Assembly: GCA_003512875.1 (NCBI GenBank)
Contig: DONZ01000132.1
Coordinates: forward strand, 1-11,099
DNA: 11,099 bases
Direction of reading: 5' to 3'
Origin: Desulfovibrio sp.
GTDB lineage: Bacteria > Desulfobacterota > Desulfovibrionia > Desulfovibrionales > Desulfovibrionaceae
Of the stretch, positions 5,641 to 11,099 are shown piece after piece. Under the pieces are notes generated by a model. It had not been told where the DNA came from. It ran no database searches and was given only the letters and a program-made list of their open reading frames with translations. Each line of letters starts with the position of its first letter. Within the stretch, counting starts at the first letter, position 1. The position numbers and the translations under genes were made by a program.

Positions 5641-8600
5641 ATGAAATTTATTGATTATTCCATTGATAATCCCGCAGTTGTCCGTTTTCTTGTCATTTTG
5701 TTGATTGTTGGCGGACTTTTTTCCTATGTACGGCTTGGCAAGCTTGAAGACCCGGAATTTAAAATCAAGGAAGCCTTGGTGGTGACGTTATATCCGGAAG
5801 CTGACGCCCATAGCGTGGAATTATATGTGACTGATGTCATTGAGCAGGCTTTGCAAAAAATTTCCAATATCGATTATACGCAAAGCGTTTCCAAGCAAGG
5901 TTATTCGCAAGTAAAAATAAAATTGAAAGAATCCGTCCCCGCCCATGAAATAGACCAATATTGGGATAATGTGCGTAAAAAAATCGCTGACGCTTCTGTG
6001 AAATTGCCCATGGGGGCGGTCGAGCCTATTGTTTTGGACGATTACGGAGCGGTTTACGGCATTTTTTTGGCTGTGACCGCTGACGAAAGTTTTACGCTGC
6101 AGGAATTGAAAAAATATACGGAATTTGTGACAAAAACATTAAATGCCGTTGACGGCGTGGCGCAGGTTTCTGAATTTGGCAAAGTTGAAAACGCACTTAT
6201 TGTGCAGCTTGACAAAGAAAAAGTCAATGCCATGGGGCTGAATCCCAAAACCATTGTCGCTTCTTTGTTTTTGGATAATTTGATTACAGGGGCGAGTTCT
6301 GTCAATTTCGGCGATTTGCGTATTCCTCTTCGTTTGACCAATAAAATCGATACAAAAGAAAAATTGGAGGAGCTCGTTGTTTTTTCCCATGAACGGTCGG
6401 ACGGGGCTGTTCAGATTGTCCGGCTGAAAGATATTGCTGAAATAGAAAGGGGCGTTGTCGAACCTGTTACGCAGAAGATGTTTTATAACGGGAAAAGGGC
6501 GATGGGGATTTTTTTATCTCCGGAAACCGGAAGCAATATCATTCATACCGGCAAGTCCATTGATGAAAAAATTCTTGGGCTTAAGGAAAAACTGCCTGTC
6601 GGGATAGCTATTGAAAAAGTGTATTATCAGCCTGACCTTGTGACTTCCGCCATCAATAATTTTGTTTGGAATTTGATTTTGTCTGTCATTACGGTTGTCG
6701 GCGTTTTGCTTTTCGCAATGGGAATACGCAGCGGGCTCATTATCGGAAGCGGTTTGGTTTTTTCCATTCTGGGTACGCTTATTTGCATGCTTTTACTGCA
6801 TATTGACCTGCAGCGTGTTTCTTTGTCCGCATTCATCATCGCCATGGGTATGCTTGTGGATAATTCCATTGTCGTTGTGGACAGGGTGCTTGTTTTGCGG
6901 CAGCAAGGTCTTGCCATGCGGGATACTTTGCTTGAGGCGACGAAAAAGACGGCGATTCCGCTGCTCGGGGCGACGGCTATCGCAAGTCTGGCTTTTTTGC
7001 CGGCTTATTTGATGCCCACGTATTTGGGGGAATATGTCGGTTCTGTTTTTGCGGTTGTCGGCATTTCCCTTATGCTCAGCTGGGTGCTTTGTTTGACGCA
7101 GACCCCGGTTTATTGCGATACCTATTTATCCGCTGTGCAAATTCCGCCAGTTTCTGAACGGGAACGGAAATTTTACCGCAAATGCCGCCGCATTTTGTAT
7201 GTGTTATTAAAAAATCAAAAGAAAACACTGGCGCTTACCTGTTTGGCGTTCATGATAGCCATGGTGCTTTTTCTTTTTATTCCCAAAATCTTTTTTCCGC
7301 CGTCGGATAAAAAAGGATTTACCGTGAACCTGTGGGTTGCCGAGGGAAGCCGTGTTGAACGGGTGGAAAAAATTGGCAGGGATATAGCTGAGTATGTGCA
7401 AAACCAAGAGGGCGTTTCTTCTGTGGTGCTTGCGACCGGAGCATCGGTCCCCCGTTTTTATGTGGCGGTGATTCCGCAATATCCCAACACTTCTTATGCC
7501 CAGCTTGTCGTCAATCTTGAAGATTTACGATATTTGGAGGAATTGTGCGCAAAGCTCATGCAGTTTGCCGGACGTTCTTATCCTGAAGTTATGGTCGGCA
7601 TAAGGAAATATCCGAATGGAACGCCGGTGCAGTATCCTGTTGAATTGGCTTTTTCCGGTTCCGACCCTCAAATATTGCGGGAACTTGCTGATAAAGCCAT
7701 TGCGGTTTTTCAGAAAAATTCCAAAATTTCCAGCGTGACGACGGATTGGCGGAACAAGATTATGGTTTGGGAAGGGGAGTATTCCGATATTTTGGCAAAA
7801 CAGGCGCACATTATGCCGTCAGACATCGCTGTTGCATTAATGGCTAACGGGGACGGCATGCTTATCGGAAAAATCAATGAAAACGGAAATACCGTTTCCG
7901 TATTGCTGAAAGAAAATCTGCTTAAGGGAAGTTCCGATTTGGTCAATATCGGGCAAACGCCCGTTTGGGGCATGAATGCGTCCTCGCTTCCTTTATCCGC
8001 CGTACTGCGGAATGAAACCATGAAATTTGAAGAGGGGCAAATTTGGAGAAGAAACAGGGTGCGGACTGTCACGGTGCAGTGCGATGTTGTTTTAGACGCC
8101 ATGCCAGATACCGCAAGAAGGGAAGTCTTGGAAGAACTTGAAGCGATTTTTCTTCCTAAGGGGTATTCCATGTTTTGGCTTGGCGAACACCATGAACAAA
8201 TAAAAAATGTTTTTGCAATACTGGATTACGTTCCTCTTGCAGGACTTTTCATGTTCATTATTTGCGTGTTGCTTTTTGCCGATTTAAAAATTCCTTTTAT
8301 GATTTTTGCTTCTTTACCCTTCGCTTTTATCGGCATTGTGCCCAGCTTATTGCTTTTTGGTATGCCTTTCGGTTTCATGTCCATTGTCGGAACTGTTTCA
8401 CTTACCGGAATGATGATAAAAAATATCATTGTGCTTGTTGATGAAATTAATTTTGAAATAAAGGAATTGCGGAAAAATCCGTTCATAGCTCTCATCGATT
8501 CTGCGGTCAGCCGTATCCGTTCCGTTTCATTGGCTGCTCTTACGACGATTTTCGGTATGTTTCCGCTCATTTTCGACCCGTTGTTCGGAGGAATGTCCGC

Positions 8601-8697
8601 AACAATCATTTTCGGACTTTTTGTTTCAACTGTTTTGACATTGTTCATTTTTCCCGTTTTTTACGCGTTCGTATTTCATATCGGTTTGAAAAAATAA
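5641..8697 (+). CDS. RND efflux pump, inner-membrane permease (AcrB/HAE family)
   Basis: The 1018-residue permease uses the proton gradient to export hydrophobic or amphiphilic compounds. TM1 (about 14-31) is followed by a large periplasmic loop with LGKLEDPEF, typical of one HAE branch. TM2-6 cover about 341-510, TM7 about 527-547, then a second periplasmic loop, and TM8-12 about 862-1012, the usual duplicated 12-helix layout. The proton-relay motif in TM4 is GMLVDNSIVVVD (403-414): Asp407 matches the first relay Asp of AcrB, but the second is Asn408. Lys927 in GMMIKN matches AcrB Lys940. I chose the ATG at 5641, preceded by AGGA at 5 nt spacing; the frame is open 27 codons further up, but that stretch lies within the adaptor gene. 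Length fits the family (1020-1050). Gut or sulfidogenic anaerobes often use such pumps against bile salts, but the substrate here is not shown. Confidence 0.95.
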   Translation: MKFIDYSIDNPAVVRFLVILLIVGGLFSYVRLGKLEDPEFKIKEALVVTLYPEADAHSVELYVTDVIEQALQKISNIDYTQSVSKQGYSQVKIKLKESVPAHEIDQYWDNVRKKIADASVKLPMGAVEPIVLDDYGAVYGIFLAVTADESFTLQELKKYTEFVTKTLNAVDGVAQVSEFGKVENALIVQLDKEKVNAMGLNPKTIVASLFLDNLITGASSVNFGDLRIPLRLTNKIDTKEKLEELVVFSHERSDGAVQIVRLKDIAEIERGVVEPVTQKMFYNGKRAMGIFLSPETGSNIIHTGKSIDEKILGLKEKLPVGIAIEKVYYQPDLVTSAINNFVWNLILSVITVVGVLLFAMGIRSGLIIGSGLVFSILGTLICMLLLHIDLQRVSLSAFIIAMGMLVDNSIVVVDRVLVLRQQGLAMRDTLLEATKKTAIPLLGATAIASLAFLPAYLMPTYLGEYVGSVFAVVGISLMLSWVLCLTQTPVYCDTYLSAVQIPPVSERERKFYRKCRRILYVLLKNQKKTLALTCLAFMIAMVLFLFIPKIFFPPSDKKGFTVNLWVAEGSRVERVEKIGRDIAEYVQNQEGVSSVVLATGASVPRFYVAVIPQYPNTSYAQLVVNLEDLRYLEELCAKLMQFAGRSYPEVMVGIRKYPNGTPVQYPVELAFSGSDPQILRELADKAIAVFQKNSKISSVTTDWRNKIMVWEGEYSDILAKQAHIMPSDIAVALMANGDGMLIGKINENGNTVSVLLKENLLKGSSDLVNIGQTPVWGMNASSLPLSAVLRNETMKFEEGQIWRRNRVRTVTVQCDVVLDAMPDTARREVLEELEAIFLPKGYSMFWLGEHHEQIKNVFAILDYVPLAGLFMFIICVLLFADLKIPFMIFASLPFAFIGIVPSLLLFGMPFGFMSIVGTVSLTGMMIKNIIVLVDEINFEIKELRKNPFIALIDSAVSRIRSVSLAALTTIFGMFPLIFDPLFGGMSATIIFGLFVSTVLTLFIFPVFYAFVFHIGLKK

Positions 8698-8743
8698 TGA
8701 CATTCATCGGATAAGTTGTTATTTTTCTCCAGTCCTATATCGG

Positions 8744-8782
8744 AATAATACTGGTTTGCGCCTCAAGGCGCTCTGAATTATT
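8744..8782 (+). repeat. Two-tier stem-loop downstream of the pump gene
   Basis: GCGCC (8758-8762) and GGCGC (8767-8771) pair around the tetraloop TCAA. Flanking AATAAT (8744-8749) and ATTATT (8777-8782) can pair as an outer stem across an internal loop. No T run follows, so it is not a standard terminator. It could protect the 3' end of the pump mRNA or be part of a small RNA. Confidence 0.45.
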
Positions 8783-8904
8783 GTTTGTCACATTACATTC
8801 ACAGACTGCTGCTAAGCAATGCTGTTTATTCTTCCCAATGATAATTTTTCACACTATTCAAATTACCATTATCTTCTGTTACTCCATTTTTTTTTGGGGA
8901 TTGA

Positions 8905-8957
8905 CGGATACATTGAAACATGCCAAAGGAGGACAGGCGCGTATCCGAAGTTTTTTT
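8905..8957 (+). terminator. Long stem-loop followed by a seven-T run, probable terminator with a GGA-rich loop
   Basis: CGGATAC (8905-8911) and GTATCCG (8941-8947) form a perfect 7-bp stem. Inside, TGCC (8921-8924) can pair with GGCG (8936-8939), leaving an 11-nt loop AAAGGAGGACA (8925-8935). AAG and seven T (8951-8957) follow. It ends a plus-strand transcript about 250 nt after the pump stop codon. The exposed AGGAGGA is unusual for a plain terminator. Confidence 0.5.
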
Positions 8958-8996
8958 GTTCCGCCGGCTCAGCCGTTTTTTATGCTGACGGGACAA
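8956..8996 (+). terminator. Second plus-strand terminator with two competing folds
   Basis: CGGC (8965-8968), a TCA loop, GCCG (8972-8975) and six T (8976-8981) make a short intrinsic terminator. The same bases can fold differently: TTGTTCCG (8956-8963) pairs with CGGGACAA (8989-8996, one G-T wobble) and TCAGC (8969-8973) with GCTGA (8984-8988), which would break the terminator stem. Confidence 0.4.
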
Positions 8997-8997
8997 T

Positions 8998-9026
8998 AAA
9001 AAAGACTTTCCGTTTTGCGGAAAGCC
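8998..9026 (-). terminator. Intrinsic terminator of the AccAD/carrier operon
   Basis: On the minus strand GGCTTTCCG (9018-9026) pairs with CGGAAAGTC (9004-9012) over 9 bp with one G-T wobble, around a CAAAA loop, followed directly by six T (8998-9003). It lies 26 bp after the stop codon of the carrier gene. Confidence 0.88.
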
Positions 9027-9052
9027 TTATGAATTTTTTGTTACGTTACGGA

Positions 9053-9703
9053 TCAGTGTTGTTCTATCCATTCATGGTTGACATGGCTGACAACATCTTC
9101 GATGGTTTGCAGCTGGTCAGGGGAGCAAACACCGATAAGGGGCTGATTGATGTCGATATTTTGATTGTGTTTAAAATACACTTGATAAATAATTCCTTCA
9201 GGACCGGTGTAAAGAAGAGGAACTTCGCGCTTCATGCGTGAAACAATGAATAATTCCATGCCGTTTGTCACCGTGACTGTTTGGCTTCCGGAGATTTTAA
9301 CTTTTTTATCGATTTCAGGCGTAAAATAATACTTAGCCCTTTCAGGCGCATAAAAGAGGTGCAGAGCTTTTTGCAAAATGATTTCAATGACTTCTTCCTT
9401 GGAAAGGAAGTGCCGTAAAATTCCGATTTCAGTGCCGGCTTCCACAAATTGCTTATTGTATTCCTTATGCATTTTTTGAATAATGCCTTTTTGGGCGGCA
9501 TGAATGAAACGCGGATTATTTTCACGCGTGATGACAGCGATTTTCGTACCCGGAATTTCTTTAAATTCACCGCTCACATCTTTTACTTTATTACCTTCTT
9601 CAATGTCGGTAAACTCTATAATTCCGGTATGAGGGGTTTTTATGCTCACATCCAGATACGGATGTTGCTTTATTTCATCTAAAAGTGCAGTAATATCTAA
9701 CAT
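9053..9703 (-). CDS. Biotin/lipoyl-type carrier protein, putative biotin carboxyl carrier of acetyl-CoA carboxylase
   Basis: This 216-residue protein contains two segments resembling biotinyl/lipoyl domains. The first (about 50-97) has ...FIHAAQKGIIQKMHKEYNKQF and VEAGTEIGIL, the second half of such a domain without a modifiable Lys motif. The second (about 137-193) has SRMKREVPLLYTGPEGIIY spread over 155-173, then NQNIDINQPLIGV. This aligns with the E-A-M-K-M...G-V-I pattern of biotin carriers and places Lys158 as the biotinylation candidate, although Glu-Ala before and Met after the MK pair are replaced by Ser-Arg and Arg. The ATG at 9703 is preceded by TAGGT, overlapping the stop codon of the upstream AccAD gene 7 bp away, so translation is probably coupled. 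An in-frame GTG at 9736 would overlap AccAD and lacks a ribosome site. The likely role is carrying carboxyl groups to the neighbouring carboxyltransferase; this rests on context and a degenerate motif. Confidence 0.68.
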   Translation of the reverse strand: MLDITALLDEIKQHPYLDVSIKTPHTGIIEFTDIEEGNKVKDVSGEFKEIPGTKIAVITRENNPRFIHAAQKGIIQKMHKEYNKQFVEAGTEIGILRHFLSKEEVIEIILQKALHLFYAPERAKYYFTPEIDKKVKISGSQTVTVTNGMELFIVSRMKREVPLLYTGPEGIIYQVYFKHNQNIDINQPLIGVCSPDQLQTIEDVVSHVNHEWIEQH

Positions 9704-9710
9704 AATATAC

Positions 9711-11099
9711 CTATCTGTAATAAAGATTGCGTCCACCCATAGTGAGCAATGCTTGTTTTAGGTTCGTACGGGTGTCGCGCCTGTCCCAAACACCTTGGAT
9801 ATGCCCGCGTGAAAGGGCTTTATAGCAATTATGGTGATCGGGTGGAACATCCATGCCGGTAGTGTTTTTAATAACGGCAGGCCCGGCAAAGCCGAGGTTG
9901 GAAGAGCGCATTGCGAATTGATAGTGGGCGCAGCCCAGAAAACTTGCAACCGGTCCGCCGAAACTGTTGGTATCGTAAAGGACGAGATAAAGTCCCCCTG
10001 CCCTCATATAGCGGCGAATGGCAATGGTTACGCGGGGCATTTGGATAACTCCGTGCGTTCCTTCCTGAATACGTATCCCTGCCGTGCCGTGTGAGTAAAT
10101 GATTAAAGGATAACGTTTTCTGCGGGCTTTGTCTATGGCGGAAATAAGTTTCGCTCCTTCCGCAGCTCCGACAGAACCGCCTCTGAACGGTGCGGTTAAA
10201 ATGGCAACAATGCACTTTATGCCTTCAATTCTTGCTTCATAGGTGATACAGGAAGATTTTAATTTTGTTTTTTCACGGGCTTCTTGTAAGCGTTCATCAA
10301 AATCGGGGAATTTCAACGGGTTGCCCGCTTCCCACTCGTTATTGAATTCATGGATTGAATTTTCATCAAAGCAGTTATGCATGAACCATTGGTATTCCAT
10401 TTTGAAATGATGACCGCAGTTTGTGCATACGCCTGCAAATTCATTGTAAAGGTCCGGAGCCCAAAGGTCGATACAGCCGTGCACGGCACTGTTCGGACAA
10501 GTGACAGCTTTATCTTCCTTCGCTTTCGGGCTTACCCATTTCCACGCGTTGTTTCTGCTGTTTTCGTCTTCCCATTTGGAAAGCGTTGTCAGTTCTTCCT
10601 CTGCGGCAGGGTCGATACGGCGGACTTTATTATAGGCGTTTTTGAACGGTTTTGAGGTTTTTTGCTTGAAACTGATCCATTCCGCTTCGATTTCTTCACG
10701 CAGGCGCACGTATTTTTTACGTTGGCGATGATAAATGTCATATACGAGCCTGTTGTACACTTCACGCCATTGTTCCGCCCAAGTATCCGCCAAAGCGCCT
10801 AAAATGCTTTGTCTGTTAATATAGCTTTTTCTGGACATGCGCATGAATTTGTGCTGGCGCTCTTCAATTAAATCGCTGCGCAAACTGCGTTTGATATGCC
10901 AGCGGACATAGGTTTCGTCAAGATTGATATCGGGGTTTTGCAAACGGCGGAGTTTGCTGAAATTGAATATCGAAAACTCGCTGGATTTGAGCATGACTTC
11001 GTCGGTAGCCCTGATGATTTCTTGGCGGAGGGTACGGAAAAAATCATAATGATAAGGTCTTGCCCCAAGAAGCGGCTCCTGAATGATTTTATCGATATA
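9711..11099 (-). CDS. Acetyl-CoA carboxylase carboxyltransferase, fused AccA-AccD type (partial, 5' end outside window)
   Basis: The minus-strand frame is open to the window edge, so 462 C-terminal residues are visible and the ATG at 10994 is internal. The first 35 residues contain IDKIIQEPLLGA, which aligns with the C-terminal end of AccA (IDSIIPEPLGGA in E. coli). A charged helical linker (about 36-195) follows, then a zinc-ribbon with Cys at 201, 209, 225 and 228, and an AccD-like crotonase-fold domain: FPDFDERL (264-271), FRGGSVGAAEG (305-315), YPLIIYS (330-336), GFAGPAVIKNT (403-413) and a C-terminal RRDTR. The protein would transfer the carboxyl group from biotin to acetyl-CoA, giving malonyl-CoA for fatty-acid synthesis. 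Alpha and beta subunits are separate in E. coli. The next gene encodes a biotin-carrier-like protein, supporting the role. Acetyl-CoA as acceptor is by homology; another acyl-CoA is possible. Confidence 0.85.
   Translation of the reverse strand, partial: YIDKIIQEPLLGARPYHYDFFRTLRQEIIRATDEVMLKSSEFSIFNFSKLRRLQNPDINLDETYVRWHIKRSLRSDLIEERQHKFMRMSRKSYINRQSILGALADTWAEQWREVYNRLVYDIYHRQRKKYVRLREEIEAEWISFKQKTSKPFKNAYNKVRRIDPAAEEELTTLSKWEDENSRNNAWKWVSPKAKEDKAVTCPNSAVHGCIDLWAPDLYNEFAGVCTNCGHHFKMEYQWFMHNCFDENSIHEFNNEWEAGNPLKFPDFDERLQEAREKTKLKSSCITYEARIEGIKCIVAILTAPFRGGSVGAAEGAKLISAIDKARRKRYPLIIYSHGTAGIRIQEGTHGVIQMPRVTIAIRRYMRAGGLYLVLYDTNSFGGPVASFLGCAHYQFAMRSSNLGFAGPAVIKNTTGMDVPPDHHNCYKALSRGHIQGVWDRRDTRTNLKQALLTMGGRNLYYR

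Larger units (their letters stand above)
8698..8981 (+). ncRNA. Candidate structured 3' UTR or small RNA downstream of the efflux operon
   Basis: Between the pump stop codon and the T run at 8976-8981 lie three stem-loops and several GGA triplets, two of them in the loop at 8925-8935. A 3'-UTR-derived or independently transcribed small RNA would look like this. No convincing promoter was seen between 8698 and 8900, so processing from the pump mRNA is more likely than independent transcription. It does not match any RNA family I can recognise. Confidence 0.22.
8698..9052. other. 355-bp intergenic region between converging operons, structured, no convincing gene
   Basis: The region holds three stem-loops on the plus strand (8744-8782, 8905-8957, 8956-8996) and one terminator for the minus-strand operon (8998-9026). 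Two plus-strand frames stay open (a 72-codon frame with a TTG start, 8781-8999, and a longer frame from 8819 running antisense into the carrier gene), but neither has a ribosome site or a recognisable product. I found no tRNA and no clear promoter inside. Confidence 0.6.

Noticed and set aside
8226..8648. A 140-codon open frame on the minus strand inside the pump gene
   Set aside because: Antisense shadow over the TM8-12 region of the RND permease, Ile/Lys/Ser-rich, no supporting signals.
8927..8932. AGGAGG as a ribosome binding site
   Set aside because: No ATG, GTG or TTG follows within 4-12 nt; it sits in a hairpin loop instead.
8819..9241. A 140-codon plus-strand open frame across the intergenic region into the carrier gene
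   Set aside because: It runs through the minus-strand terminator and antisense to the carrier gene, without a ribosome site or recognisable product.
1..11099. CRISPR array, tRNA or rRNA genes, insertion sequences, prophage genes
   Set aside because: No regularly spaced direct repeats, cloverleaf sequences, transposase or integrase motifs, or terminal inverted repeats with target duplication were seen.

Overview
The window looks like chromosomal DNA of an anaerobic, sulfur-metabolising Gram-negative bacterium, most plausibly a Desulfovibrionaceae member of moderate-to-low GC (Desulfovibrio/Bilophila/Taurinivorans-like). The clues are an APS-reductase-like flavoprotein/ferredoxin pair, a biosynthetic aspartase, and a carboxyltransferase fused in the order AccA-AccD next to a stand-alone biotin-carrier-like protein. 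The genus is inference; no rRNA or other marker gene is present.

Layout. (1) 1-672, plus strand: the C-terminal end of an AprA-like FAD enzyme, cut by the window edge, followed 15 bp later by a short AprB-like two-cluster ferredoxin, closed by a strong hairpin terminator at 705-736. (2) 763-2181, minus strand: aspartate ammonia-lyase, convergent with the ferredoxin gene and sharing the terminator hairpin. (3) 2182-2381: a divergent control region with a good promoter in each direction, an FNR/CRP-like palindrome and an inverted repeat lying on the rightward promoter. (4) 2382-8697, plus strand: a putative exported lipoprotein of unknown function, then a complete tripartite RND efflux system in the order outer-membrane factor, membrane-fusion protein, inner-membrane pump. 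The last three are tightly packed (ATGA overlap, then a 7-bp gap) and have their own promoter at 3066-3094. (5) 8698-9052: a 355-bp gap with no convincing gene but several stem-loops, two of them followed by T runs, then the terminator of the converging minus-strand operon. (6) 9053-11099, minus strand: a biotin/lipoyl-type carrier protein and, 7 bp upstream of it, the 3' part of an AccA-AccD fusion that runs off the window.

How the parts fit. The pump genes encode all three parts of an envelope-spanning exporter. The fusion protein has Asp at +2 after its lipid-anchor Cys (inner-membrane retention in E. coli), while the outer-membrane factor has Ser at +2, so the predicted sorting agrees with the assembly. 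The aspartase supplies fumarate and ammonia from aspartate, which suits an anaerobe that uses fumarate as electron sink. The AccAD/carrier pair would supply malonyl-CoA together with a biotin carboxylase encoded elsewhere. The most unusual items are the divergent carboxyltransferase/biotin-carrier pair, the short AprB-like protein with the reversed A-B gene order, and the structured RNA region downstream of the pump gene. I found no CRISPR array, tRNA, rRNA, transposase or phage gene, and no clear evidence for a wholly new multi-gene system.
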